A DNA stretch of 64,000 nt from Flavobacterium sp. 1 (GTDB lineage: Bacteria; Bacteroidota; Bacteroidia; Flavobacteriales; Flavobacteriaceae), in assembly GCF_002797935.1 (NCBI RefSeq), contig NZ_PGER01000001.1, positions 4,774,001-4,838,000 on the forward strand, written 5' to 3'. Positions 17,807 through 27,058 of this stretch are shown here, piece by piece. How positions within the stretch are numbered: the first letter of the stretch is position 1; every line of letters begins with the position of its first letter. A program made the position numbers and the translations under genes. Under the pieces are notes generated by a model, which was not told the origin of the DNA, made no database searches, and saw only the letters and a program-made list of their open reading frames with translations.

Positions 17807-20686
17807 TTAATTATTATTATTTCTAAAATCAAACCACAGATTCATTGATATTCCGTCATCTCCTTTTTTGATTCGGATATTCGTTGGCTGACTTTCCGGA
17901 CCCTGCTGTTCCAATGGCTTGAAATCTCTCATTGCCGGAATTTCATACATAAAGGAAATATCTCCTTCAGGGAAAGCGGGCTGCGGGTTACTTCCCGGAA
18001 AACCATTTTTTGGTAAATCGGGAGTGAATAATCTTAGAAACAAATTATCAGATTCGCTAAAAACTTTAAATGACGATGCACCTGCTTTTAGATTGGCTCC
18101 CAATAAATTGGCGTGATAGCCTTTGAATTCCGGATAAACCAAATTTTCAAAACTTTCGCCTGTTATAGTGGTGTTATAGTTTTTTTCCCAGACACCATAA
18201 GTAGTTCCTTTGATTCTGTTTTTCCAAACGTGGTAAGGGCCTCTTCCAAACCATTTTATTCCCGTAACTTCTTTTTCAGGGAAACTGAATGTGATTCCGA
18301 ACGAATTAATTTTATCTTCAAAATAAGCGCCGTCAAAACCGCCTGCGTTTTCAGCATTTTTCAAGGCGAGCAGTTCCATTTTAAACCTTCCGTCAGGATA
18401 CATAATCCATTTTATGGTGTTTAATCCGCCGGAATAGGTAACGGTGCAGACTGCATTTTCTCCTTCCTCCGAAAGCTGAACATCTTTTAGTTTGGCTTTC
18501 ATCCCGATAGGGCGCGGACCGTTCGTTAACGGAATTATCGAAGTTCCGTTTTTTACCGTCAGGATTTCTCCAGTGGTACTGTCCAAAGTTACAGTAACAT
18601 TGTCGCCGCTTAAAACAACCTCATTTCCGTTTCGGGTGGCAGCGGTTTTAGTTTTAACTGTTTTAGAAACTAAAAATTTAGAAGCAAAATAGCTGGCTTT
18701 ATGAATAGGCCAAGTCCAGGTATAGATTTCTTTACCAAATTGATCATTTGCAGTAATAGACAAAATATCTCCCTCTGCAAAGTTCGCAGGAACAGCAAAT
18801 TTAATTTTGCGGGTTTCGCCGGGTTCAATACTTGGGATTTCAATTTTACCTGAGCTTACTACTTTTGAAACGCCGGCTGTATAAAGAATATCAGCATCCG
18901 ATTTCATTATTTTATATTCCATTTTACAGGAATTCAAATTGCTGAACAGGTAATCATTGGTTATCAAAAAGGAGCCGTCAAAACCATCAGTCACTTGTTT
19001 TGGAGCAAACTGAATGGGTGCCCAAACTTCTTTTACCGTATAATAACTGCCTTCTCTTTCGCGGTGCGGACCTAAAATTCCGTCTGCTGCCAAAGAGCCT
19101 TTGGAGTCAAATTTTACATCGCCTTTCCAGTCCGAACGAAATACGGCTTCGTCTAGCATAGCCCACATAAATCCTCCGGCAAATAAAGGACTTTGTTTGT
19201 AGCGCGTCCAAAAATCTTCTAAAGCCGCACCGTGTCCGTTGTCGTAAGTTCCGTGCATGAATTCAGTTGGGAAAAATACGTTTTCGCCGCTGTTGAAACG
19301 GTGCATACCCGTTAAATAGGTAGGGTAGTGGTGTGTATCCCAGCCATTAAAATCTGACCAAGGATGAATTACAATTCTTTTTTGGGGATCATTATCGGCA
19401 AAAACTTTATCTACCTCATAATTCCAGCCGCCCTCGTTTCCGTTATCCCAAATAATTACCGAAGGATGGTTGACATCTCTGGTAATCATTTCGGTAGCTA
19501 ATTTTGTTCCTGTTTTGGTGTCATAAGAGTTTTGCCATCCGGCTAATTCATTAAGGACAAATAATCCCAAAGAGTCGCAAACATCCAAGAAATGATCGTC
19601 TGGAGGGTAATGGCCACGTACAGCATTCATATTCATGTCTTTCAGTAACTGAACATCCAGCACACTGATGCGTTTGCTGGTGCTTCGTCCGCCTTCCGGC
19701 CAAAAGGAATGGCGATTGATTCCTTTCATTATGATTTTGGTGCCATTCACATAAATCCCGTCCTTTTTCTTGAATTCTAAAGTTCTGAAACCAATTTTTT
19801 TGTCCAATTTGTGAAGTACAGTTCCATTTTGTTTTAAAGACAGTTCTAGTGTATATAAATTAGGGGTTTCCGGATTCCAAGGTTTAACATCTTTCCATTG
19901 GGTTGCGATTGTTTCTTTAACGCTTTTTGCCTTAATCGGAAAAGTGAACGTTTGAAAGTTTTCACCGTTCAATCCTTTTAATGAGGCTTCTACAACCGTG
20001 TTTTTAGGAATGTTTTTAAGGTTCATGTCAATTGTGATCGAACCGTCCATTTTTGGGTTTACGGCAATATGCTGAATTTGAGTTTTTGGAGATACTTCCA
20101 GCCATACCGGACGATAAATTCCGCCAAACAGCCACCAGTCTGCTCTGCGTTCTGCGGCATTAACCGAGTTGTTGCTCGAATGTTTCCATACATGAACTTC
20201 CAGCGTATTTTTGACTCCAAATTTTAATAAAGAAGTAATATCATACTTAAATTCATAAAAACCGCCTTGGTGTATTTCCCCGGCCAATTTTCCGTTTATT
20301 TTTACTTCGGTATCGGTCATGGCGCCGCCAAAAGCAATCAGGATATCTTTGCCTTTATAATCATTTGGAACATCAAATTCGTATTTATAAAGACCTTCTT
20401 CTTTGCTAGGCTCTTTTTGGTTTAATTCTTTATACCATCTTCCATAAGTATATTCGCCAAAACCTTCTAATTCCCATTGAGAAGGAACATTGATGGTTGT
20501 CCATTTTTTACTGTTATTGCCATCGGTACAATAAAATTCCCATTGTACCGGATGTTCAAAATCTTTTCCGGAAAGGAAGACTTTTTCCGTTTCCTGTGCA
20601 GAATTGCTTTGTGCTGAAAAGGCAGTCATCGCAACAATAAAAAGAGATTGTAGAGTTTGTTGTATTTTCATTTTTAATGTATTCAA
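17807..20686 (-). CDS. GH2-family glycoside hydrolase (beta-galactosidase-like)
   Basis: 959 residues with a signal peptide, then the GH2 order: sugar-binding jelly roll (about 45-200), immunoglobulin-like domain, TIM barrel, and C-terminal beta-galactosidase small chain. The candidate acid/base is in WDNGNEGGWN and the nucleophile in PTEFMHGTYDNG. RHSFWPEGGR and NMNAVRGHYPPDD are typical barrel motifs. Probably removes galactose side chains of RG-I, though GH2 also covers beta-glucuronidases and others. Start may be 20686 or the second Met at 20671. Six nt after the CE12 gene upstream. Confidence 0.88.
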   Translation of the reverse strand: MNTLKMKIQQTLQSLFIVAMTAFSAQSNSAQETEKVFLSGKDFEHPVQWEFYCTDGNNSKKWTTINVPSQWELEGFGEYTYGRWYKELNQKEPSKEEGLYKYEFDVPNDYKGKDILIAFGGAMTDTEVKINGKLAGEIHQGGFYEFKYDITSLLKFGVKNTLEVHVWKHSSNNSVNAAERRADWWLFGGIYRPVWLEVSPKTQIQHIAVNPKMDGSITIDMNLKNIPKNTVVEASLKGLNGENFQTFTFPIKAKSVKETIATQWKDVKPWNPETPNLYTLELSLKQNGTVLHKLDKKIGFRTLEFKKKDGIYVNGTKIIMKGINRHSFWPEGGRSTSKRISVLDVQLLKDMNMNAVRGHYPPDDHFLDVCDSLGLFVLNELAGWQNSYDTKTGTKLATEMITRDVNHPSVIIWDNGNEGGWNYEVDKVFADNDPQKRIVIHPWSDFNGWDTHHYPTYLTGMHRFNSGENVFFPTEFMHGTYDNGHGAALEDFWTRYKQSPLFAGGFMWAMLDEAVFRSDWKGDVKFDSKGSLAADGILGPHREREGSYYTVKEVWAPIQFAPKQVTDGFDGSFLITNDYLFSNLNSCKMEYKIMKSDADILYTAGVSKVVSSGKIEIPSIEPGETRKIKFAVPANFAEGDILSITANDQFGKEIYTWTWPIHKASYFASKFLVSKTVKTKTAATRNGNEVVLSGDNVTVTLDSTTGEILTVKNGTSIIPLTNGPRPIGMKAKLKDVQLSEEGENAVCTVTYSGGLNTIKWIMYPDGRFKMELLALKNAENAGGFDGAYFEDKINSFGITFSFPEKEVTGIKWFGRGPYHVWKNRIKGTTYGVWEKNYNTTITGESFENLVYPEFKGYHANLLGANLKAGASSFKVFSESDNLFLRLFTPDLPKNGFPGSNPQPAFPEGDISFMYEIPAMRDFKPLEQQGPESQPTNIRIKKGDDGISMNLWFDFRNNNN

Positions 20687-20691
20687 AAATA

Positions 20692-22053
20692 TTAATTGCC
20701 GTCAGGCTTTGCTATTTCAAAACGGGTACTCATTGGTAACGTCCAATTTGAAATATAATTAGGTTGCTGCGGATTGTATTTTGGTGTTTGCTTTGAAATG
20801 TCTTTTTGTAAAGGTAAGTTCAAGTCACGAATTCCCTTAATTACACAAAGCGCAATTTCATTGGCTCCAAAACTATTAAAATGAGTATTGTCTTCTAAAG
20901 CTTTAGTTTGCCCTGGAAAAGTATTGGCTGGGTATTGCACAAAAGCTTTTCTGGAAGGATCATCTCCCCATTTTTCATACAATTGGGTAGTCATTGCGGT
21001 AATGTCAATAAGAGGCACATTCGTCTTTTTAGCTACGGCACGCATGGCATCGGGGAAATCTCCATGCGTTGCTTTTAAGGTTCCGTCGGTATTGAAGGCG
21101 CGACGTTGTGTAGGCGTAACTAAAATTGGAATGGCCCCTTTGTCTTTTGCGGCTTGGATAAATTCGACTAATAAATCTGAATATGATTTCCAGGCAGTAT
21201 TTTCTGGGCCTTTTATTTTTTCATCATTGTGACCAAATTCAATGAACAAATAATCGCCGGCTTTAATCTGAGAACTTATTTTTTGCAGACGATTGCTGCT
21301 TTTAAAAGAACTCAAGGCAAGGCCAGAGCAAGCATAATTAGTTACGACAACATTGGTGTCAAAATACTGAGGAATCATTTGTCCCCAAGATGCCCATGGC
21401 TCTACGTCTTGATCGGTTACGGTAGAATCGCCTGCCAGAAAAATGGTAGTAACTTTATCAATTGGAATAATTTCAATTTTTTGAATATTTGCTGTTCCTA
21501 AAAATTCTAAGGTTAGTTTGTCATCCCAATTCAAGTCTCCTTTTTCACGGTCTTTTAATTTTATTGAATAGGAATCATTAATATAACTGTTGCGAACATT
21601 TACATTGAATTCTTGAATGGCAGATTTACCTTTTTTTAGCGAAAGCTGATCAATCATTATTCTACGGGACTCTGCTTTTACAGTAATATTGGAATCCTTA
21701 TTATCGTTGCCCAAAGTGATTTTTACTTTGTAATTTCCTTCGAGAACTTTTACCGAAAAATAAATGTTTTTAGTAATGTTTAAACCTGCAGCTGTAAAGG
21801 TTGCATTGCCTGCAGTATCAAAATCAAAACCATATCCTGTATTTTCTTCATATTTAGCAGCAGAAAATACATTGGTGAATTTGTCGCCTTTTTTAGAAGA
21901 TTCGAAATTAAAAACCTTTGGCTCAACGGGAGTAGTTGTGCTTTTTGAATTATTGTTTTTTTCAATATCAGCCACATCTTTACCCATTGATAAAAGCATA
22001 TTTGAAGAACACAAAACCAATACAAGCAAAGTAAAGATTCTAAAAGGTTTCAT
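20692..22053 (-). CDS. CE12-type rhamnogalacturonan acetylesterase with N-terminal beta-sandwich domain
   Basis: 453 residues. A signal peptide is followed by a beta-sandwich domain (about 45-195, FNFESSKKGDKFTN onward), then one SGNH domain: LAGDSTVTDQD (nucleophile Ser), CSGLALSSF, FGHNDEKIKG and DNTHFNSFGANE. The N-terminal domain is like the accessory module of other RG acetylesterases. First gene of the - strand operon; the upstream region carries a shared-operator promoter. Confidence 0.9.
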   Translation of the reverse strand: MKPFRIFTLLVLVLCSSNMLLSMGKDVADIEKNNNSKSTTTPVEPKVFNFESSKKGDKFTNVFSAAKYEENTGYGFDFDTAGNATFTAAGLNITKNIYFSVKVLEGNYKVKITLGNDNKDSNITVKAESRRIMIDQLSLKKGKSAIQEFNVNVRNSYINDSYSIKLKDREKGDLNWDDKLTLEFLGTANIQKIEIIPIDKVTTIFLAGDSTVTDQDVEPWASWGQMIPQYFDTNVVVTNYACSGLALSSFKSSNRLQKISSQIKAGDYLFIEFGHNDEKIKGPENTAWKSYSDLLVEFIQAAKDKGAIPILVTPTQRRAFNTDGTLKATHGDFPDAMRAVAKKTNVPLIDITAMTTQLYEKWGDDPSRKAFVQYPANTFPGQTKALEDNTHFNSFGANEIALCVIKGIRDLNLPLQKDISKQTPKYNPQQPNYISNWTLPMSTRFEIAKPDGN

Positions 22054-22080
22054 TTAATTTAATTTTGGTTAATAGATTTT

Positions 22081-22125
22081 CAAAACTAACGGTTCGCTTT
22101 TTAAATACTATCCTGTACTATTAGG
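22081..22125 (-). promoter_or_regulatory. Shared operator plus promoter, CE12-GH2-CE12 operon
   Basis: Read on the - strand, CCTAATAGTA then CAGGATAGTA (22125 to 22106) is followed by TAGTTTTG (22088-22081), a perfect TAnnTTTG -7 box, starting 27 nt after the start of the second unit. Confidence 0.7.
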
Positions 22126-22166
22126 TTGCTTAAAATGTTAAATAAGTATTGATTTTATATAAATTA

Positions 22167-22211
22167 CGGGTAGGTACAGGATAGAATAGTGTTTAAAAAG
22201 AAGCAATATTG
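22167..22211 (+). promoter_or_regulatory. Shared operator plus promoter, DUF4450 operon
   Basis: CGGGTAGGTA then CAGGATAGAA (22167-22186). The box at +27 is CAATATTG (22204-22211), a weaker -7 match. It is back-to-back with the divergent copy at 22081-22125. Confidence 0.55.
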
Positions 22212-22335
22212 CGTTATTAATTATTGAATTATGTTCATTTCTTTTTTTTATTGAATTTAAAAATTCTGAATTAATTTGAAGTTATTCATTTGAATAAAAA
22301 AATGTAAAAAAGTTTAATATTGCCTATACATATTT

Positions 22336-25300
22336 ATGAAAATTAAACCGATTTCTCTGTTTTGTTTGTTTTTTATTATGTTTTCGACAGTTTTTTTTGG
22401 TCAAGAAAAAGAAATAAAAGCAACAGCTTCGCGTAAAATTCATTACGTTCCGGATGGAGATGGTTTTTTGCTTAAAAATGGCTCTCGAAAATTCAATCGT
22501 GCTTTGTATGGGTCAAATACAGCGTTTAGAGTAGAGGCTGGAGATTTACCCGAATTTGCGATGTACATGCCTGGAATGGGAGGTAATTTAAAGTTAGGTT
22601 TGTCCAATGGCAAGAACAGTAAATGGGTAACAGAAGCTAATTCAATTACGACCCGTTATGCCAACGGAAAAATGTTTTATGAAATCCAAGATGCTATTTT
22701 AGGAAAAGGAAAATTGAAACTTGAAATAGCAGCGCTGAAAGAAGAAGAAGGTTTTGTTTTGAAAGTTTCTGGCATTGATACCGATAAAAACACTTCTTTA
22801 ATTTGGGCTTTTGGGGGAGCCAGTGGCAGAAAATTCAGCCGAGATGGTGACATTGGGGCTGATCCAGAATCGGTTTTTTATTTAAAACCAGAATATTGCA
22901 TCAATAATCAATTTACGATAAAAGAGAATTCATTTTTGTTAGAATACGGCTCCGAAGTGAATAAGCAAAAGACAGGAAATGACAAAAGTTTGTTGGGAAT
23001 GTTTCCATCATCTGAAGTTCATTTGGCCAATGCAAATCAGCAAAATTCGCCATTAGAATTATTTGCTTCAGCTCCCGAAAAACTGGATTTGATTGTAGGC
23101 AAAATTAGTTTGATTTCAAAAACAGATTTATTTTGGTCATTTAATACAAATATAAATTCAAAAGCAAAAAGTCAAGCAGATCTAGCTGAATTGTTTGTAA
23201 AAGCATCACAGCAAACACAAGAATTAGCCAGCAGAGTAAAAGTTACTACGCCAGATCCTTATATAAATACATTAGGTCCAGCATTGGCAATTGCCGCCGA
23301 TGGAATTTGGGAAAGTCCTGCGTATTTACACGGTGCTGTGGCTTGGCGAATGCATTTAAATGCTTGGCGGGGAGCTTATGTTGCCGATCCATTGGGCTGG
23401 CATGACCGAGCAAAAACACATTTTACAAGTTACGGTAATTCACAGGTTACACAGCCATTAACGGGTCCTGTTGTTTTTGATGCCGAAAGAAATTTGGCAC
23501 GTCAAAAAGAAGAAATGGGAACTTCAATGTTTAGCAGCGGATACATTAGCCGCAAGCCTGACAATAATACAATTGCCCATCATTATGATATGAATTTGGT
23601 TTTTTTCGATCAAATGCTGCGTCATTTTAAATGGACTGGCGATACTGAATTCATGAAAGAAATGTGGCCCGTGATGCAAAGGCATCTCGATTGGGAAAAA
23701 CGAAATTTCGATGTAGATAATGACGGTTTGTATGACGCTTATGCATCCATTTGGGCGAGTGACGCTTTGCAATACAGTGGCGGAGGCGTGATTCATTCGT
23801 CAGCCTATAATTATTATTCAAACAAAACTGCTGCTGCAATTGCAAATGCTTTACAGCAAAATGCCGACCCGTTTACAGCCGAGGCAAATAAAATTTCCAA
23901 AGCAACAGCCAATAAATTATGGATTCCTGAGAAAGGTATTTTTGCCGAATATAAAGATGCTTTGGGCAAGCAGTTATTGCACGAGACTCCTGCGATTTGG
24001 AGTATTTACCATACTATTGATTCGGAACTTGCAAATCCTTTTCAGAATTATCAAATGCTTCGTTATGTTGATACTCAAATCCCCCACATTCCTATTCAGG
24101 CAGAAGGTTTGGACAAGAAAGATTTGTATGCTATCAGCACCACGAATTGGCAACCTTACGATTGGTCTCTTAACAATGTGGTTTTGGCGGAACAATTGCA
24201 TACTTCGTTGGCCTTTTGGCAGGGAGGAAATGTCGAAACAGCTTTTAAAATGTGGGAAAGCGCTTTGGTTGAAAGTATGTATTTGAGTCCTTCACCGGGC
24301 GGTTTTGAGCAGTTAATGTATCAAGATGCGGTTCGTGGCGAATTGTATCGTGATTTTGCAGATCCAATCGGAATGACTGCAAGAACTTTGGTCGAAGGGC
24401 TTTTCGGAATTCAGCCAGATGCATTAGCGCATCAATTGACTATTAAACCGGGATTTCCAGAAAAATGGGATTCGGCTTCTCTGGAAATTCCAGATATTTC
24501 CTTTTCTTTCAAAAGAGAGAAAAATACCGATTCTTATGAAATCGCCAATCATTTAGCAGCGAAAATGGCTTTGCGATTCATCGTAAACAGTGCTTCAGAA
24601 AAGATAAGCAGCATTACAATTAATGGGAATAAAGCCAATTATAGGATTACGAAAAACGGAATTGGAAAACCCGAAATTGTAATTGAATCGCCTTATGCTG
24701 AAAAATATACTATTGCTATTAATTGGGAGGCGAAGGCTTTAGAAAAAATTAAAGTACTGGAAATTTACAATCCGAAAGATGCTTTTGTATTGGGAACTAA
24801 AAAAGCAAAAATCATTGAAGTCTACGATCCTCAAAAGGTTTTAAATTCAGTTTCAAAAACCGAAAATAAAGTTTCAGGAATTGTAAATAGCATTGGAGAT
24901 AAAATACTGTTTATACAATTACAGCAAGGCGAAATGATTTGGTGGGAACCTATAGCTGTCAATTGTAAGCCAAGATTTGAAGTCACTGTAAAAGAAGTAA
25001 ATTCAAATAATTTATTGCTTTCAATTCAAAATAATTCGGATAAAAATGGTGATGGTAAATTACTTTTTAATCCATTTGGGAAAGAAATCTCAGAAGCAGT
25101 TTCGATTAAAACAAATAGTACTGCAGTTATCATAATTCCGTTAAAGAATCTTATCACAGGAACAAATAATTTTAAATTACAGACTGCTGATGGTGGCAAT
25201 TATCCATTATCATTTATTAGCTGGGATATTCCTGAAAACAAAATTTTAAAGGCAGAAACCGTTTCGTTGACTTCTTATTTTAATGCAAAAGTGACTGATA

Positions 25301-25974
25301 TTTTTAAACAAAAATATGAGTCACCAAGACCGAAAACTCCAACTTTGCAATTGCCTTTGCAGGGAATTGGAAATTGGTGCTATCCGTTGATTAATCCAAT
25401 AATTGATGATTCTGGTCTGCGTTCCAAAGCCAAAGCAAATGGAAAGATTACGACTCCAGAGGGAATTGTTTTTGAAACGCCATCGGATGGAAACAAGAAT
25501 AATATTGTTTTTACTTCAATGTGGGACAATTTCCCTGAAAAGATATCCATTCCGTTAAGCGGGAAAGCTTCTCATTTGTATTTAATGCTTGCGGGTTCTA
25601 CCAATCCAATGCAAAGCCGAATGGTAAATGGTAAAGTAATTGTCAATTATACTGATGGTTCATCAGAAGAATTGGAACTAAACAATCCTGAAAACTGGTG
25701 GCCAATAGAACAGGATTATTTTGTAGATGGATTGGCTTTTAGTACCAATGCTCCAAAACCGCCGCGCGTTTATTTGAAGTCTGGAATTGTTTCCCGCACT
25801 TTTGATGATTATAAAGCAATAAAAGGATTCGCTAATAATGGCATTGATGGCGGTGCCGGAACAGTTTTGGACCTTCCATTGAATACATCTAAAACCTTAA
25901 AAAGTCTTTCTATTCAAACCATTGCAAATGATGTTGTAATTGGACTAATGAGTGCAACATTAATACGAGAATAG
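22336..25974 (+). CDS. DUF4450-like large secreted protein with glycosidase-like barrel
   Basis: 1212 residues with a signal peptide. From memory the N-terminus (RKIHYVPDGDGFLLKNGSRK) is of the DUF4450 type found in Bacteroidetes polysaccharide loci. The middle (about 330-720) looks like an (alpha/alpha)6 barrel: AWRGAYVADPLGWHDRAK, YDMNLVFFDQMLRHFKWTGD, WPVMQRHLDWEKRNFD, DNDGLYDAYASIWASD. The C-terminal 400 residues are beta-rich. No activity is assigned here. Start of a + strand operon; the next gene begins at the base after its stop. Confidence 0.7.
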   Translation: MKIKPISLFCLFFIMFSTVFFGQEKEIKATASRKIHYVPDGDGFLLKNGSRKFNRALYGSNTAFRVEAGDLPEFAMYMPGMGGNLKLGLSNGKNSKWVTEANSITTRYANGKMFYEIQDAILGKGKLKLEIAALKEEEGFVLKVSGIDTDKNTSLIWAFGGASGRKFSRDGDIGADPESVFYLKPEYCINNQFTIKENSFLLEYGSEVNKQKTGNDKSLLGMFPSSEVHLANANQQNSPLELFASAPEKLDLIVGKISLISKTDLFWSFNTNINSKAKSQADLAELFVKASQQTQELASRVKVTTPDPYINTLGPALAIAADGIWESPAYLHGAVAWRMHLNAWRGAYVADPLGWHDRAKTHFTSYGNSQVTQPLTGPVVFDAERNLARQKEEMGTSMFSSGYISRKPDNNTIAHHYDMNLVFFDQMLRHFKWTGDTEFMKEMWPVMQRHLDWEKRNFDVDNDGLYDAYASIWASDALQYSGGGVIHSSAYNYYSNKTAAAIANALQQNADPFTAEANKISKATANKLWIPEKGIFAEYKDALGKQLLHETPAIWSIYHTIDSELANPFQNYQMLRYVDTQIPHIPIQAEGLDKKDLYAISTTNWQPYDWSLNNVVLAEQLHTSLAFWQGGNVETAFKMWESALVESMYLSPSPGGFEQLMYQDAVRGELYRDFADPIGMTARTLVEGLFGIQPDALAHQLTIKPGFPEKWDSASLEIPDISFSFKREKNTDSYEIANHLAAKMALRFIVNSASEKISSITINGNKANYRITKNGIGKPEIVIESPYAEKYTIAINWEAKALEKIKVLEIYNPKDAFVLGTKKAKIIEVYDPQKVLNSVSKTENKVSGIVNSIGDKILFIQLQQGEMIWWEPIAVNCKPRFEVTVKEVNSNNLLLSIQNNSDKNGDGKLLFNPFGKEISEAVSIKTNSTAVIIIPLKNLITGTNNFKLQTADGGNYPLSFISWDIPENKILKAETVSLTSYFNAKVTDIFKQKYESPRPKTPTLQLPLQGIGNWCYPLINPIIDDSGLRSKAKANGKITTPEGIVFETPSDGNKNNIVFTSMWDNFPEKISIPLSGKASHLYLMLAGSTNPMQSRMVNGKVIVNYTDGSSEELELNNPENWWPIEQDYFVDGLAFSTNAPKPPRVYLKSGIVSRTFDDYKAIKGFANNGIDGGAGTVLDLPLNTSKTLKSLSIQTIANDVVIGLMSATLIRE

Positions 25975-27048
25975 ATGGAAAGAAGAGATTTTATATACAC
26001 TACTTTTTTGGCTTCGCTGACAGCGTTCATTCCTGCAGAGGCTCATAATTTTTTGGTTTCTGAAAAAGATCCAAAACTTTCTGATTTTGAAAAAAGGCTG
26101 ACTCCTGTTGGAAGGGCATTAGAGTTTGAAGACTTTTATGTTTGGTGCAACAGTCCGATTGAAGGACCGGATGGCAAAATTCACGTCTTTTTTTCCCGTT
26201 GGTCAAAAAGCAAAGGAATGGGTGGCTGGCTAAATGGTTCCGAAATTGCTCACGCAGTTGCCGATAGACCCGAAGGCCCTTATGAATATGTGAATACAGT
26301 ACTTGCGCCTCGAGGAGCCGGTTTTTGGGATGCTACCACATGTCACAATCCAAGCATTCATTTTGTAGATGGAAAATATGCTTTATTTTTCTTAGGAAAT
26401 TCAAATGGGAAATTCGACACCAAACGTATCGGTTTGGCTACAGCCGATTCGCTTTATGGACCTTGGGAGAGACCAAATGAACCGCTATTGCAACCTGGAA
26501 AAGAAGGGGAATGGGACGATTTTATTACAACCAATCCATCATTTTTAAAGCACCCAAATGGAGAATATTGGCTGTATTATAAATCATTGGATAAAGAAGG
26601 TTATGTTCATCCAAAATTTGAAATAAAAGGCAATCGAAAATATGGTTTGGCTATTTCAAAATCGTTGCAAGGCCCTTATATGAAATACAAAGAGAACCCT
26701 GTGGTTGATTTTCATAAGATGGGAAATAATCAGCAATGTGAAGATGCTTTTGTTTGGTATGAAGATAAAAAATTTAGAATGTTAGCAAGAGACATGGGAG
26801 TTTTCGGAATTGATAAAGGCTTGTATATGGATTCTAAAGATGGAAAGCATTGGTCTAAACCGCAAATTGGGTATCAAGAACTTTCTAAATATATAGAACA
26901 GCCAATTGCTCCAAAACATTTAAATAGATATGGACGAGCAGAACGTCCTCAACTATTATTTCAAAAAGGGAAACCTACTTATTTATTTACGGCATCGCAA
27001 GGCGGTAAATATGAAACAGCGTCGGCATTTATTTTCAAAATCAATTAA
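25975..27048 (+). CDS. GH43-like five-bladed beta-propeller glycosidase
   Basis: 357 residues. The N-terminus MERRDFIYTTFLASL is leader-like. Propeller motifs: EGPDGKIHVFFSRW (candidate catalytic base Asp), FWDATTCHNPSIHFVDGKYA, TTNPSFLKHPNGEYWLYYKS, and QQCEDAFVWYEDKKF (candidate acid Glu). This agrees with clan GH-F (GH43/GH62/GH117-like), typically removing arabinose or galactose side groups. The exact family is not determined. It abuts the DUF4450-like gene. Confidence 0.75.
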   Translation: MERRDFIYTTFLASLTAFIPAEAHNFLVSEKDPKLSDFEKRLTPVGRALEFEDFYVWCNSPIEGPDGKIHVFFSRWSKSKGMGGWLNGSEIAHAVADRPEGPYEYVNTVLAPRGAGFWDATTCHNPSIHFVDGKYALFFLGNSNGKFDTKRIGLATADSLYGPWERPNEPLLQPGKEGEWDDFITTNPSFLKHPNGEYWLYYKSLDKEGYVHPKFEIKGNRKYGLAISKSLQGPYMKYKENPVVDFHKMGNNQQCEDAFVWYEDKKFRMLARDMGVFGIDKGLYMDSKDGKHWSKPQIGYQELSKYIEQPIAPKHLNRYGRAERPQLLFQKGKPTYLFTASQGGKYETASAFIFKIN

Positions 27049-27058
27049 ATTATTATTT

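Noticed and set aside
23840..24286. 148-codon + strand open frame inside the DUF4450-like gene
   Set aside because: Out-of-frame shadow; Arg/Cys/Trp-rich composition unlike real proteins here.
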